A DNA stretch of 64,000 nucleotides, taken from Jeotgalicoccus saudimassiliensis (lineage in GTDB: Bacteria; Bacillota; Bacilli; Staphylococcales; Salinicoccaceae). This document shows positions 19,132 through 29,671 of the stretch, piece by piece. Positions within the stretch are counted from its first letter, which is position 1. Each line of letters starts with the position of its first letter. The stretch lies in the NCBI RefSeq assembly GCF_000756715.1, contig NZ_CCSE01000001.1, positions 868,001 to 932,000 on the forward strand. Direction: 5' to 3'. The position numbers and the translations under genes are program-made. Under the pieces are notes generated by a model. It was not told the DNA's origin, did not search any database, and worked only from the letters and a program-made list of their open reading frames with translations.

Positions 19132-19845
19132 ATGAGTATTCATATCAATGCAAAACAGGGCGATATCGCCGACACTATTTTACTGCCGGGAGATCCCCTG
19201 CGTGCGAAGTATATCGCTGAAACGTTTTTAGAAGACGTTGTATGCTACAACGAAGTACGTAACATGTTCGGATACACCGGTACGTACAAAGGCAAGAGAA
19301 TTTCTGTACAGGGTACGGGTATGGGTGTGCCTTCAATTTCAATTTACATTCACGAACTTATGCGTGATTACGGCGTTAAAAACTTAATCCGTGTCGGTAC
19401 TGCCGGTGCATTAAAAGAAGAAGTTAAAGTACGCGACGTTGTTATCGCACAAAGTGCAACAACTGACTCTTACCAGAATGCAAAATTATTCGGCAACGTG
19501 AGCTACGCGCCGACTTCAAACTTCGAACTGCTTCTTTCAAGCTACAACGAAGCACAAAAACGCGGTCTTGATGTGAAAGTCGGAAACGTCTACACAGCAG
19601 ACTCATTCTACGATACAAAGACTGACACGAAGCAGCTTGCAGACTACGGTGTGCTCGCAGTGGAAATGGAATCTTCAGCACTGTTCACAATCGCAGAAGA
19701 ATACAATGCACGCGCACTGGCTATTCTGACAATCTCTGACCACCTGATTACAGGAGAGGTGACAACTGCAGAAGAAAGACAGACAACATTCAACGATATG
19801 ATCGAAGTTGCTCTGGATGCAGCAGTGCCGTTTATCGGAAAATAA
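19132..19845 (+). CDS. deoD: Purine nucleoside phosphorylase DeoD
   Basis: Phosphorolysis of purine (deoxy)nucleosides to base and sugar-1-phosphate. Typical family blocks are [48 protein letters not shown] and [10 protein letters not shown]. The 237 residues match the hexameric trimer-of-dimers class. ATG 19132 is chosen for TAGAGGAGATG 6 nt upstream. Confidence 0.96.
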   Translation: MSIHINAKQGDIADTILLPGDPLRAKYIAETFLEDVVCYNEVRNMFGYTGTYKGKRISVQGTGMGVPSISIYIHELMRDYGVKNLIRVGTAGALKEEVKVRDVVIAQSATTDSYQNAKLFGNVSYAPTSNFELLLSSYNEAQKRGLDVKVGNVYTADSFYDTKTDTKQLADYGVLAVEMESSALFTIAEEYNARALAILTISDHLITGEVTTAEERQTTFNDMIEVALDAAVPFIGK

Positions 19846-19860
19846 TATATTAATTAATGA

Positions 19861-19890
19861 AGAACAGTGATTTCACTGTTCTTTTCTTTT
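19861..19890 (+). terminator. Terminator after deoD
   Basis: AGAACAGTGA-TTT-CACTGTTCT followed by TTTCTTTT. Confidence 0.88.
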
Positions 19891-19950
19891 CATTAAGCGG
19901 TTAAACTGATAATATATGAGTAATACATAGGTAGAAATTAGGTGCATATC

Positions 19951-21519
19951 TTGAGCGAAGAAAACAATGATAAGAACGTTCAGCCGAAACTCCGGTCCGT
20001 TCAAATGAATATATTCTGGTTTATCGTCATTATTTTAACGACGATTATTGCCAGTGTGGTAATTACAGCAATTTCAATTTCAAATAACCAGGAACGTGCA
20101 GTCAACGTCGGAACCGATACGAGAACCGAGTTTGCGAAACTGTACAGCGTTTACGATACGCTCACTGAAAACTACTACGAAGATGTCGATTCGGACGCGC
20201 TGATTGAATCTTCCATCCGCGGAATGGTCGAAGGACTTGAAGATCCGTACAGCGAGTACATGAGTATCGATGAAACCGATGAATTCGAAGAGAGCATTAC
20301 AGGCGATTTTGAAGGCATCGGTGCAGAAGTCATGCAGGAAGGCAGCAAAATTATTATCTCAAGTCCGATGAAAGGCTCACCGGCAGAGCAGGCGGGTATT
20401 GAACCCGGCGACCAGATTCTTGCTGTTGACGGCGATTCACTGGAAGGTAAGACAACGACAGAAGCAGTACAGCTCATCCGGGGTGAGAAGGGTACCGACG
20501 TCGTACTGACGATTCAGCGCGGCTCAGGCAGCCCGACTGATATTACAATTACACGCGATACGATTCATATCGACAGTGTGACATATGAGAAAGTCGACGG
20601 TGTGGGTCATATCAGCATTAACAGATTCCAGCAGGGCACGACCGACGAATTCAGCAAGTTTATCGATGAGGCGGCCAATGACGGTGTGAAGGAACTCATT
20701 ATCGACTTCCGCTACAATCCGGGCGGCCTGTTAAACGAAGCCGTGACGATGATCAACCAGTTTATCGAACCGGAAACAGCGGCGCTGTACCTGGAAGATA
20801 ATACGGGTAATCAGCAGGAAATCATCACCGAAAACGAGAAAAATGAAAACACCGAATCATTCAACGAAGTGTACATTTTAATTAACGAAGGTTCAGCAAG
20901 TGCCTCAGAAGTATTTACAGGCGCACTGGATGACCTGACAGATGTGACGATCGCAGGAACAACTTCATTCGGTAAAGGTGTCGTGCAGCGTACGAGCGAG
21001 TTTAAAGACAACTCGATGCTGAAATATACGAACACGAAATGGCTGACACCTGACAAGACATGGGTGCAGGACGATGGAATCAAGCCGGACATTGAACTGA
21101 TTAATCCGGACTACTACCGCATCGAACTGCTGACAGAGGACGAAGTCTTCGCAGAAGGCCAGGAAAACGAGAAGGTACTGTCGATTAAAGTCGCACTCGA
21201 CGCGCTCGGCTATGATATTAAGTCGTTTGACAATCACTTTGATGCCGGGCTGACAGCAGCTGTGAAGGCTTATCAGAACGATAAAAACCTTACAGCCGAC
21301 GGTATCGTCACAGGCGAAACGACGACGGGCATTCTGTCCGACATCCGCGAAAAGATTAACGACAACGACGCCCAGCTGAATTATTTAATCGATTACATTA
21401 ACGGTGACCAGTCCATTATGGAAATTGAGCAGAAGGCACGGAATAATGCACCGCACATTCCGCCGGTCACTGAAGATGAACAGCATTTAACTGATGAAGC
21501 AGAAGACGAAGAAGAATAA
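19951..21519 (+). CDS. ctpA: C-terminal processing serine protease CtpA (S41)
   Basis: A membrane-anchored carboxy-terminal processing protease acting at the cell-wall side. In order: cytoplasmic N-terminus, membrane helix (about 25-48), PDZ domain (about 110-200), the S41 catalytic core with Ser in GSASASE near 316 and Lys in SFGKGV near 341, then a C-terminal peptidoglycan-binding repeat (DALGYDIKSFD...TADGIVTGETT). An acidic tail follows. TTG 19951 is preferred (AGGTG upstream) over GTG 19942. Confidence 0.93.
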   Translation: MSEENNDKNVQPKLRSVQMNIFWFIVIILTTIIASVVITAISISNNQERAVNVGTDTRTEFAKLYSVYDTLTENYYEDVDSDALIESSIRGMVEGLEDPYSEYMSIDETDEFEESITGDFEGIGAEVMQEGSKIIISSPMKGSPAEQAGIEPGDQILAVDGDSLEGKTTTEAVQLIRGEKGTDVVLTIQRGSGSPTDITITRDTIHIDSVTYEKVDGVGHISINRFQQGTTDEFSKFIDEAANDGVKELIIDFRYNPGGLLNEAVTMINQFIEPETAALYLEDNTGNQQEIITENEKNENTESFNEVYILINEGSASASEVFTGALDDLTDVTIAGTTSFGKGVVQRTSEFKDNSMLKYTNTKWLTPDKTWVQDDGIKPDIELINPDYYRIELLTEDEVFAEGQENEKVLSIKVALDALGYDIKSFDNHFDAGLTAAVKAYQNDKNLTADGIVTGETTTGILSDIREKINDNDAQLNYLIDYINGDQSIMEIEQKARNNAPHIPPVTEDEQHLTDEAEDEEE

Positions 21520-21526
21520 GACTTCA

Positions 21527-21562
21527 AATTCCGTACATAATCACCGTGTACGGAATTTTTTG
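21527..21562 (+). terminator. ctpA terminator
   Basis: AATTCCGTACA-TAATCACCG-TGTACGGAATT followed by TTTTTG. Confidence 0.9.
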
Positions 21563-21620
21563 TTGTAGACAATTTGTAAATAGTTTAAAGTAAAGTCAAT
21601 AAGTATTATGGAGGGCGCTT

Positions 21621-22709
21621 ATGGTTTCAGATAATAAAAAAGTTATGCTGACAGGCGGCGGTACAGTCGGCCATGTAATGCTGAACAAACTTCTAATTCC
21701 TGAATTACAAAATAAAAATATTGAGCCGCACTACATCGGTTCGAAAAATGGCATCGAGAAAGACATTATTGCGGATATGAACATTCCGTATCACAGTATC
21801 TCGAGCGGCAAGCTGCGCCGTTATATTTCTTTTGAAAACTTAAAGGATATTTTTAAAGTGGTAAAAGGCGTTTTGGATGCCAAGAAAATTTTAAAGCGTG
21901 AAAAACCGCTGTTCGTCTTTTCAAAAGGCGGCTTCGTCTCCGTGCCGGTCGTCCTCGCTGCGGCCGCAACAGATGTACCGGTCTATATTCACGAATCTGA
22001 CTTAACACCGGGACTCGCAAACAGAATCGCGAGCAAGTTCGCAACGAAAGTATTCACGACGTTTGAAGCGACGACGGAACACTTTACCGATGCGAAAGCA
22101 GAATACCTCGGACCGGCGATCCGTCCGGAATTAACACAGGGCTCACACGAAGAGGGCTATGCGCTCACCGGATTCAATTCAGCGAAACCTGTACTGATCG
22201 TTATGGGCGGCTCACTCGGTGCGAAGAAAATTAACGAGTTCATTCACTCACACATCGATACGCTGACAGAAAAGTATCAGATTATCCACTTAACAGGGAA
22301 GGGCAACGTGAACAAAAAGGTTAAAGCTGCCGGCTACAAACAGTTCGATTACGTCGGCGACGAGCTTGCACACCTATTGGCAATCAGCGACATCGTCATT
22401 TCACGGAGCGGCTCAAATGCAATATTTGAATTACTGCACGTTAAAAAGCCGATGGTATTAATTCCGCTCGGACTCGATCAGAGCCGCGGCGACCAGATTC
22501 AAAATGCGAAGCACTTTAAGAAGCAGGGCTACGCAGAAGTACTGAAAGAAGAAGATCTGAACCTTGAAAATCTCGGGAACACACTCGATGACATCGATAA
22601 CAGATACAGTGAAATCACATATAAAATGACACAGTTTAAACACGGCTTCCACCCGGATGAACTTGCCGCTAAACTGATTGGGGAGGCGTCGCAAAGTGAG
22701 CAGAAGTAA
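21621..22709 (+). CDS. murG: Lipid II-forming GlcNAc transferase MurG
   Basis: Adds GlcNAc to lipid I on the inner membrane face. The GGGTVGHV N-terminal glycine loop, PVYIHESDLTPGLANR, GGSLGAKKIN and the SGSNAIFELL UDP-GlcNAc site are all present. The 362 residues are normal. A PAP2 gene overlaps its 3' end, and in S. aureus murG also lies near arl and odh genes. Confidence 0.96.
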   Translation: MVSDNKKVMLTGGGTVGHVMLNKLLIPELQNKNIEPHYIGSKNGIEKDIIADMNIPYHSISSGKLRRYISFENLKDIFKVVKGVLDAKKILKREKPLFVFSKGGFVSVPVVLAAAATDVPVYIHESDLTPGLANRIASKFATKVFTTFEATTEHFTDAKAEYLGPAIRPELTQGSHEEGYALTGFNSAKPVLIVMGGSLGAKKINEFIHSHIDTLTEKYQIIHLTGKGNVNKKVKAAGYKQFDYVGDELAHLLAISDIVISRSGSNAIFELLHVKKPMVLIPLGLDQSRGDQIQNAKHFKKQGYAEVLKEEDLNLENLGNTLDDIDNRYSEITYKMTQFKHGFHPDELAAKLIGEASQSEQK

Positions 22710-23319
22710 GAAAATGTCTTTATTTCTCGTCTTCACTTTAATATTCGGCGTCATCGCCGTCTTTCATGAGTCGAGACTCGGGCGCTGGATCGACCGTGAA
22801 GTCTACGAGTTTATCTATGCATCAGAAAGTTTCATTACGACAGCGCTGATGCTCGGCTTTACACAGCTCGGCGAAGTACTGTCGATGATCGTCATGTCAC
22901 TGATTCTGATTTCAATACTGATGCTGTACAAATTAAAAATTCACACGTTGTTTATTTTGATTTCAATGATTGCATCAAGCATTCTGATTCCGGTATTAAA
23001 AAACTCATTCGACCGCGAGCGTCCGTCTATGCTCCGCCTGATTGAAATTTCCGGATTCAGTTTCCCGAGCGGTCACGCAATGGGCTCGACAATATTCTTC
23101 GGGTCGCTTGCGACGATAATTAAACATACGGATCTGAATAATAAAGCACTCCTTATGACGGTGTGTGCAACATTCATTCTGATGATTTCATCATCCCGTG
23201 TATACCTTGGTGTACACTACCCGACAGACGTGCTGGCAGGCGTCGTTATCGGCCTTGCAGTCGTTGTTGGCACAAGTGCGCTGCTCCATAAAAAGCTCAG
23301 AAAACCGCGCTTAATTTAA
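22696..23319 (+). CDS. PAP2-family membrane phosphatase
   Basis: A polytopic membrane phosphatase of 207 residues, probably acting on a lipid pyrophosphate or phosphatidate at the outer face. It shows the three acid-phosphatase motifs: K-x6-RP (KNSFDRERPS), PSGH (SFPSGHAMGS) and SR-x5-H-x3-D (SRVYLGVHYPTD). GTG 22696 follows GGGAGG and overlaps murG by 14 bp. The murG coupling hints at undecaprenyl-phosphate recycling, but this is inference. Confidence 0.85.
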   Translation: MSRSKKMSLFLVFTLIFGVIAVFHESRLGRWIDREVYEFIYASESFITTALMLGFTQLGEVLSMIVMSLILISILMLYKLKIHTLFILISMIASSILIPVLKNSFDRERPSMLRLIEISGFSFPSGHAMGSTIFFGSLATIIKHTDLNNKALLMTVCATFILMISSSRVYLGVHYPTDVLAGVVIGLAVVVGTSALLHKKLRKPRLI

Positions 23320-23345
23320 AAGAATTTTTTCTTCAAATATTATCA

Positions 23346-23374
23346 TTGCTTAAAGTATTCCAAGGAATTATAAT
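23346..23374 (+). promoter_or_regulatory. Sigma-A promoter for the GNAT gene
   Basis: TTGCTT, 17-bp spacer, TATAAT; about 35 bp before the translation start. Confidence 0.7.
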
Positions 23375-23413
23375 GAGATTACTTTGGGTGAAATTAAGAC
23401 GGCAGGTGATAAT

Positions 23414-24034
23414 ATGGCAATAAATTTATATGAAAACATTACGCTTGAAAATGACAGAATCAGACTCGTGCCCATGCAGTTAAGCCACGCCGCAGAACTT
23501 CAGTCTATTAATCATGACAGTATTTGGACCTACATGCTATTTCAGGCAACAACAGAAGATGCAATGAGCGAATGGATTCAAAGTGCCATCGAGCTCCGCA
23601 ATCAGCTGAAATCGATTCCCTTTGTTGTCGTATTAAAATCGACAGGCGAAGTAGTCGGTGCCACACGTATCCAGCACATTGACTACGAACGTCAAAGCTG
23701 CGAAATCGGCGCCTCCTGGTTCGGAACGAAAGCACAGCGCACATTCATTAACTCAGACAGCAAATACCTGCTGCTTGAATACTGCTTCGAAGTCCTTCAT
23801 CTCATGCGTGTCCAGGTACGCGCAGACGAGCGCAACGAACGCAGCAACAAAGCAATCGAAAGAATCGGCTTCACAAAAGAAGGCGTGATCCGTAAAGAAC
23901 GTGCACTGCACGGTGTGCCGCGCAATTTAATAATCTATTCAATCATCGACGATGAATGGCCCGAAGTTAAAACGAATTTACTTATTAAACAGCAAAGCTA
24001 TATGATGGACACACCAAATACAATCGTAAGTTAA
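23414..24034 (+). CDS. GNAT N-acetyltransferase (RimJ/RimL-like)
   Basis: A 206-residue GNAT enzyme of the ribosomal-protein-acetyltransferase type. Signs: the ERIRLVPM-like N-terminus (ENDRIRLVPMQLSHAAELQ), EIGASWFGTKAQRTFINSD for CoA binding, and VRADERNERSNKAIERIGFTKEGVIR. The substrate is unknown. ATG 23414 is set by AGGTGAT upstream. A strong terminator and repeat array B follow. Confidence 0.87.
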   Translation: MAINLYENITLENDRIRLVPMQLSHAAELQSINHDSIWTYMLFQATTEDAMSEWIQSAIELRNQLKSIPFVVVLKSTGEVVGATRIQHIDYERQSCEIGASWFGTKAQRTFINSDSKYLLLEYCFEVLHLMRVQVRADERNERSNKAIERIGFTKEGVIRKERALHGVPRNLIIYSIIDDEWPEVKTNLLIKQQSYMMDTPNTIVS

Positions 24035-24052
24035 TAAAATAAATATAATTAA

Positions 24053-24095
24053 AGACCGGCCGGCTCCTTTTGAAAGGAGCTGACCGGTTTTTTGT
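24053..24095 (+). terminator. GNAT gene terminator
   Basis: Outer ACCGG/ACCGGT and inner GCTCCTTT/AAAGGAGC stems, then TTTTTTG, followed by a G/T-rich tract (GGCGGTGTGGGGTTGG). Confidence 0.9.
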
Positions 24096-24120
24096 TTGTT
24101 TTGGCGGTGTGGGGTTGGTT

Positions 24121-24581
24121 CGTGCCCGCCGGTGCACCTCGTCAACCCCGCGAAGTACACCAGAGCCCGCCGGTGCACCTCGTTAATGCCGCGAAGTACA
24201 CCAGAGCCCGCCGGTGCACCTCGTCAACCCCGCGAAGTACACCAGAGACCGCCGGTGCACCTCGTCAATTCTGCGAAGTACACCAGAGACCGCCGGTGCA
24301 CCTCGTCGATCCCGCGAAGTACACCAGAGACCGCCGGTGCACCTCGTCAACCCCGCGAAGTACACCAGAGACCGCCGGTGCACCTCGTCAACCCCGCGAA
24401 GTACACCAGAGACCGCCGGTGCACCTCGTCAACCCCGCGAAGTACACCAGAGACCGCCGGTGCACCTCGTTAATTCCGCGAAGTACACCAGAGACCGCCG
24501 GTGCACCTCGTTAATTCTGCGAAGTACACCAAAGCTCGCCGGTGCACCTCGTCAACCCCGCGAAGTACACCAGAGCCCGCC
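24121..24581. repeat. Tandem array B, 41-bp period, 11 units
   Basis: GGTGCACCTCG recurs every 41 bp exactly, from 24131 to 24541. Each unit holds near-complementary arms GGTGCACCTCG and CGAAGTACACC. On the plus strand two pairs are C-A mismatches, but on minus-strand RNA both become G-U wobbles, so the hairpin (11-bp stem, 9-nt loop) is complete only on the minus strand. Proline/threonine/arginine-rich frames through it are artefacts of the period. Confidence 0.96.
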
Positions 24582-24700
24582 AAAACACCATCTGTCCCCG
24601 AACCCCGTACAAATCCCCGTACAAATCCCCGCACACCGCACCTTTCATTTTTAAACAACCGCATTTTCATGATAATATGTAGACAAAGTAGGTGAGGCTT

Positions 24701-25375
24701 ATGCCGGAAGTGTTAGTTGTTGAAGACGAAACGAATTTAGCCCGTTTCATAGAATTGGAATTAGGCCACGAAGGGTACAATGTGACGCTCGCGGCTGATG
24801 GCCAGGAGGGGTTCACCCTCGCATCGGAGAATGATTACGATGTGATCCTCCTGGATCTGATGCTGCCAAAGCTGAACGGTCTCGAAGTGTGCAGGCGTCT
24901 CAGAAAAACAAAGGATACGCCGATTATTATTATTACAGCAAAAGGGGATACGTACGATAAAGTTGTCGGTCTCGATTACGGTGCGGATGATTACATCGTG
25001 AAGCCGTTCGAGATTGAGGAACTGCTCGCGCGCCTTAGAGTAATTATGCGCCGCAGCAAGACGGCGGAGGCGAATCACGATACGCTCGGTCTGCACGGCA
25101 TTTCGATTGATACGTCAGCGTATACTGTTCAGATTGACGGTACGCCGATCGACCTGACGAAAACGGAATATGAGCTTTTGTATCTGCTCGTAAAGAACAC
25201 GGGCATCGTTATGAAACGAGAACAGATTCTCGATATTATATGGGGGTACGACAGCGAGGTCGAAACGAATGTCGTCGACGTATACATCAGATATCTCCGC
25301 AATAAACTGAAACCGTTCGACAAGGATAAACTGATTGAAACTGTCCGCGGTGTCGGGTACGTGATCAGACAATGA
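24701..25375 (+). CDS. arlR: Response regulator ArlR
   Basis: An OmpR-type two-component regulator of 224 residues. The receiver domain has the phospho-acceptor Asp52 (VILLDLMLP), the acidic pair VEDE and the ITAKGD and VKPFE conserved Thr/Lys. The C-terminal winged helix has [11 protein letters not shown] and [16 protein letters not shown] 24701 is chosen for the upstream TAGGTGAGG. It overlaps arlS by ATGA. In S. aureus ArlRS controls adhesion, agglutination and autolysis. Confidence 0.94.
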   Translation: MPEVLVVEDETNLARFIELELGHEGYNVTLAADGQEGFTLASENDYDVILLDLMLPKLNGLEVCRRLRKTKDTPIIIITAKGDTYDKVVGLDYGADDYIVKPFEIEELLARLRVIMRRSKTAEANHDTLGLHGISIDTSAYTVQIDGTPIDLTKTEYELLYLLVKNTGIVMKREQILDIIWGYDSEVETNVVDVYIRYLRNKLKPFDKDKLIETVRGVGYVIRQ

Positions 25376-26745
25376 GCCGGGTCACATCGCTCCGCACCCA
25401 GTGGCTGAAACTGTCGATTTTAATTATTACGATTACTTATATTCTGTTCAGTTCGCTGCTCATTTACGCGACGAGCGTTTATCTGAAAGACCAGGAGTAC
25501 CGTTCAGTTTCGCGGAGTCTTGAAGACGTGAGCTCGCTGTATGAAAATCAGCCGTTCAACTCGATTACCGAACGGGATATTTATACGAGTCTGTACGACC
25601 ATCAGCAGATGGGGCTGTACACGCTGAGCGGGGAAGAAGTTTACCGCTGGCCGATCCGCACACAGCTGAATGTGGATACGGAGTTTGAGGCGAACATTAA
25701 TCCGGTAATTGAGACAGCGAGCGTCGACGGCGATGATTATCTCGTCGGCACGCGTATGCTGCAGTCGGATTACTGGCACGGCTACGTGTCTGTTGTGCAC
25801 CCGTTAAACGAGTACAATACGATAATCCGCATGATGCTGTTCATCGCTACGATTATAGGGTTTTTATCGGTTACATTTACATCGATTATCAGTTATTTCT
25901 TCTCGATCCAAATGGTGAAACCGATCGGACGGTTCACCGGGCAGCTGAAGAAAATTGAAAATCAGGGGTTCGCCGAACGTCTCGATTTAAAGACGAACAT
26001 TGTCGAAACCGATTATATGATTGAAACGTTTAACAATATGATGTCGGCGCTCGAAGAGTCGTACAATCAGCAGAAGCAGTTCGTCGAGGATGCGTCCCAC
26101 GAACTCCGCACGCCGCTCCAGATTATTCAGGGGCACCTGCAGCTGATCAACCGGTGGGGCAGAAATTCACCGGAAGTACTCGATGAGTCGCTCGGCATAT
26201 CGATAGAAGAACTGAAGCGCATTAACAAACTCGTGGAAGAACTTCTGCTGCTGACAAAAAACGAGGGGCAGGATTATTTACACAACGAGTATATTAATTT
26301 AAATGATGAGATTAAGAGCCGTCTCGAAAGTCTCGATAAAGTTCATCCGGACTATACGTTTGAAGCGCGGCTTCATAAGGGTAAGGTCATGTATCCGATT
26401 AATAATTATCATTTTGAACAGATGCTTATTATTTTCCTCGATAACGCAATTAAGTTCGACACGGAGAATAAGCATATTACTGTAGGCTCTGAAGTGGATC
26501 GTGACGGCAATATCGAAATTACGATTACCGATTCGGGTGTCGGTATACCGGAGGCGGAAATCGATCAGGTATTTAACAGATTTTACCGCGTCGATAAATC
26601 CAGAAGCCGTGAACAGGGCGGAAACGGACTCGGCTTATCCATCGCCAAAAAACTCGTGGAATTGTACCGCGGAGACGTGTGGATTACAAGTGTTGAAGGA
26701 AAATCGGCCACTGTTCATATAAAATTCACAAAACCTAAAAATTAA
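25372..26745 (+). CDS. arlS: Sensor histidine kinase ArlS
   Basis: Membrane histidine kinase partner of ArlR, 457 residues. Two membrane segments (about residues 10-33 and 152-178) flank an extracellular domain. HAMP follows, then HisKA with His243 in [10 protein letters not shown], and the ATPase domain with FLDNAIKFD (N box), DSGVGIPE (G1), [20 protein letters not shown] (F and G2). Translationally coupled to arlR. Confidence 0.94.
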   Translation: MSRVTSLRTQWLKLSILIITITYILFSSLLIYATSVYLKDQEYRSVSRSLEDVSSLYENQPFNSITERDIYTSLYDHQQMGLYTLSGEEVYRWPIRTQLNVDTEFEANINPVIETASVDGDDYLVGTRMLQSDYWHGYVSVVHPLNEYNTIIRMMLFIATIIGFLSVTFTSIISYFFSIQMVKPIGRFTGQLKKIENQGFAERLDLKTNIVETDYMIETFNNMMSALEESYNQQKQFVEDASHELRTPLQIIQGHLQLINRWGRNSPEVLDESLGISIEELKRINKLVEELLLLTKNEGQDYLHNEYINLNDEIKSRLESLDKVHPDYTFEARLHKGKVMYPINNYHFEQMLIIFLDNAIKFDTENKHITVGSEVDRDGNIEITITDSGVGIPEAEIDQVFNRFYRVDKSRSREQGGNGLGLSIAKKLVELYRGDVWITSVEGKSATVHIKFTKPKN

Positions 26746-26779
26746 CATCGAAAACTTTAGTTACAATCTACAATTGTGC

Positions 26780-26808
26780 TTTCAAGAAGCCCGGTAAGAT
26801 GGTAAAAT
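26780..26808 (+). promoter_or_regulatory. Candidate promoter for odhAB
   Basis: TTTCAA, 17-bp spacer ending in TGG (extended -10), TAAAAT. It lies 46 bp before the odhA ATG. The -35 match is weak. Confidence 0.45.
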
Positions 26809-26854
26809 TTTAATCGTATTGAGTATTTAAAAAACATAAAGAGGTGGCAGTACA

Positions 26855-29653
26855 ATGCAACAAAATGAAGTTGAGAATGCTCCTGTTAGATTTGGTACAA
26901 ATCTAGGCATGATTCTTGAGTATTTTGACATGTACAAAGAAGACCCAAATTCAGTATCTGAAGAAATGCAGTTACTATTCGACAGCATTGCTTCTAATGA
27001 TGGCAGTAATACTCGTCAATCAGGACAGGCACTCAGTTCAACAGGTCAGGACAAAATCAAAGGGATTTTACAGTGGTTAAATGACATCAGACAATACGGT
27101 CATTTAAAAGCGGACGTTTACCCGCTTTACACGCCGGAAATCGACAACGCACCTGACTTTGATTTCAATGCATACGGTTTTTCAGATGAAGATCTTGAAA
27201 ATCTGCCTGCAGGTATCGTTTCCGAAGCGCTTGCCGACAAATTCGACAATGCACTCGAAGCAGCACGTTACCTGGAAAAAACTTACACATCACCGTTGTC
27301 TTATGAGTACACTCATATTAACAACAGTGAAGAGAGAGAATGGCTTCAAAATACGATTGAAGGACTCGGTGAAGTCGAGCTGACAAAAGACCAGAAAGTT
27401 TATCTTTTCAAAGAGCTCGTTAAAACTGAAGGCTTTGAAAAATACCTTCATAAAAACTTCGTCGGTGCAAAACGTTTCTCAATCGAAGGGGTGGATTCAC
27501 TCGTTCCAATGCTCGATCATCTGCTTACCCGCATGGCTGAGGAAAACATTCCGCATCTGCAGATCGGTATGGCGCACCGCGGACGTCTTAACGTCTTAAC
27601 GCACACGCTTCAAAAACCGTATGCAATGATGCTGAGCGAATTTATGTCGACTGATCCGATGAAATTCCTTCCGGAAGACGGTTCACTTAAACTGACTAAC
27701 GGCTGGATGGGCGACGTTAAGTATCACCTTGGCGGCGTTAAAACGAGAACTGACAAAGGTATCGAACAGACTGTGACACTTGCCAACAACCCGTCACACC
27801 TTGAAATCGTTGGACCTGTTGTTCAGGGACGTACTCGCGCACAGCAGGAGACAACTGACCAGCCCGGAAAAGCAGCTCACGACGTGGACAATTCACTCGG
27901 TGTAATTATTCACGGTGATGCAGCGTTCCCTGGACAGGGTGTTAACCCGGAATCGATGAACTTATCGAACCTTGACGGTTACTCTGTCGGCGGAGCGATG
28001 CACATCATTACGAATAACCGTATCGGTTTCACGACTGAAGAGTGGGATGCACGTTCGACACTGTATGCATCTGACATTGCCAAAGGATTCGATATGCCGG
28101 TATTCCACGTCAACGCTGACCGTCCGGAATACGTCCTGCGTGTAATCGACATTGCAATTCAGTACCGCCAGAAATTCAAAAAAGATCTTGTAATCGATCT
28201 TATCGGTTACCGCCGATACGGCCACAACGAAATGGATGAGCCGATGACGACGAATCCGGGTCTTTACAACGAAGTAAACGAATACCCGTCAATCGACAAC
28301 CTGTACGGTGACAAGCTCGTTGAAGAGGGTGTTATTACACAGGAAGAAAAAGACAGCATCATGCAGGCAATTCAGGACGAATTAAGAGCCGAGCATGATA
28401 AGATTGACAAGAAAGATACAATCGTGACTGAAGACATTCAGACACCTGCAGAAATTCTTGAAGGACAGGCAAACGAAGTTGAGGAAGACATTACACTGGA
28501 ACGTCTTCAGAAGATCAACGACGAGCTGCTTGATTATCCTGAAGGTTTCGCACCTCTTAAAAAGTTAAACAACGTTTTATCAAGACGTAAAAAGCCTTTT
28601 GAAGACGATACAGCACTTGTCGACTGGGCACACGCGGAGGCACTCGCATTCGCTACGATTAACCAGGACGGCACGCCGATCCGATTCACAGGGGAAGACG
28701 CTGAGCGCGGAACGTTCGCACACCGCCACGCAGTACTTCACGACCCAGAAACAGGTGAAAAGCACACGCCGCTGCACAACATCAGTGACTCGACAGCTTC
28801 ATTCGAACTGTACAACTCGCCGTTAACTGAAATGGCGGTCGTTGCCTACGAGTACGGCTACAACGTTGAAAACAACAGTGCGTTAACTATATGGGAAGCT
28901 CAGTACGGAGACTTTGCAAATATGGCACAGCCTATTTTCGATGTATTCGTATCATCTGCACATTCCAAGTGGGGCGAAAGAACTGCTTTAACACTTCTCC
29001 TGCCGCACGCACAGGAAGGTCAGGGTCCGGAGCATTCATCAGCGCGTCTTGAAAGATATTTACAGCTTTGTGCTGAAAACAACATGACTGTTGTAAATCT
29101 GTCGAGCAGTGCCAACTACTTCCACCTGTTACGACGTCAGGCGAAGTACCTTAACACAGAAAAAATGCGTCCGTTAGTAGTGATGTCACCGAAGAGCCTG
29201 CTGCGTAATACGACAGCAAGCCAGCCTGCAAGCGAATTTGTACAGGGTCAGTTCCATGAAATTATCGTGCCTGAGTACAAGAAAACAAAAGTGAAAACTG
29301 TAGTCATCGCGAGCGGTAAAATGGCAGTGGATCTTCTTGAAGCACAGGCTAAAGAAGAATCACCTAACGACGAAGTTATGATTATCAGACTGGAACAGCT
29401 GTATCCGTTCCCGGCTGAAGCAATTAAATCAGTACTTGATGATATTTCAGGCCTGAAGGAAGTCCGCTTCGTACAGGAAGAACCGCAAAACCAGGGTTCA
29501 TATCATTTCGCACTGCCGTACCTGCTTGACATCGTTCCGGGTAAAGCGAAACTTAACTATGTCGGCAGAAAACCGAGCGCTTCGACTTCTGAAGGCAACG
29601 GCGGATCTTACAAACTTGTACAGCAAAACATTATCGGGAAAGCTTTAAAATAA
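26855..29653 (+). CDS. odhA: 2-oxoglutarate dehydrogenase E1 component
   Basis: Thiamine-diphosphate-dependent decarboxylase of the TCA cycle complex. 932 residues. Conserved blocks: MAHRGRLNVL, VKYHLGGVKTR, NPSHLEIVGPVVQGR, IIHGDAAFPGQG (ThDP/Mg site GDA), YRRYGHNEMDEP, and the C-terminal pyrimidine-fold with LPHAQEGQGPEHSSARLER. AGAGGTGG lies upstream of the ATG. E2 follows 18 bp later; E3 is not in the window and is usually shared. Confidence 0.97.
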   Translation: MQQNEVENAPVRFGTNLGMILEYFDMYKEDPNSVSEEMQLLFDSIASNDGSNTRQSGQALSSTGQDKIKGILQWLNDIRQYGHLKADVYPLYTPEIDNAPDFDFNAYGFSDEDLENLPAGIVSEALADKFDNALEAARYLEKTYTSPLSYEYTHINNSEEREWLQNTIEGLGEVELTKDQKVYLFKELVKTEGFEKYLHKNFVGAKRFSIEGVDSLVPMLDHLLTRMAEENIPHLQIGMAHRGRLNVLTHTLQKPYAMMLSEFMSTDPMKFLPEDGSLKLTNGWMGDVKYHLGGVKTRTDKGIEQTVTLANNPSHLEIVGPVVQGRTRAQQETTDQPGKAAHDVDNSLGVIIHGDAAFPGQGVNPESMNLSNLDGYSVGGAMHIITNNRIGFTTEEWDARSTLYASDIAKGFDMPVFHVNADRPEYVLRVIDIAIQYRQKFKKDLVIDLIGYRRYGHNEMDEPMTTNPGLYNEVNEYPSIDNLYGDKLVEEGVITQEEKDSIMQAIQDELRAEHDKIDKKDTIVTEDIQTPAEILEGQANEVEEDITLERLQKINDELLDYPEGFAPLKKLNNVLSRRKKPFEDDTALVDWAHAEALAFATINQDGTPIRFTGEDAERGTFAHRHAVLHDPETGEKHTPLHNISDSTASFELYNSPLTEMAVVAYEYGYNVENNSALTIWEAQYGDFANMAQPIFDVFVSSAHSKWGERTALTLLLPHAQEGQGPEHSSARLERYLQLCAENNMTVVNLSSSANYFHLLRRQAKYLNTEKMRPLVVMSPKSLLRNTTASQPASEFVQGQFHEIIVPEYKKTKVKTVVIASGKMAVDLLEAQAKEESPNDEVMIIRLEQLYPFPAEAIKSVLDDISGLKEVRFVQEEPQNQGSYHFALPYLLDIVPGKAKLNYVGRKPSASTSEGNGGSYKLVQQNIIGKALK

Positions 29654-29671
29654 TAGGGGGTAAATTATACA

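Noticed and set aside
24092-24581. STAR or BOX-like element of staphylococci
   Set aside because: The sequences do not match the known short GC-rich STAR core or BOX modules that I can recall, and the period is different.
24092-24670. Pro/Thr/Arg-rich frames across array B and similar frames in arrays C, D1, D2, D3 and E
   Set aside because: A 41-bp period rotates the frame with each unit, so the frames are by-products of the repeat. No SD or start supports them.
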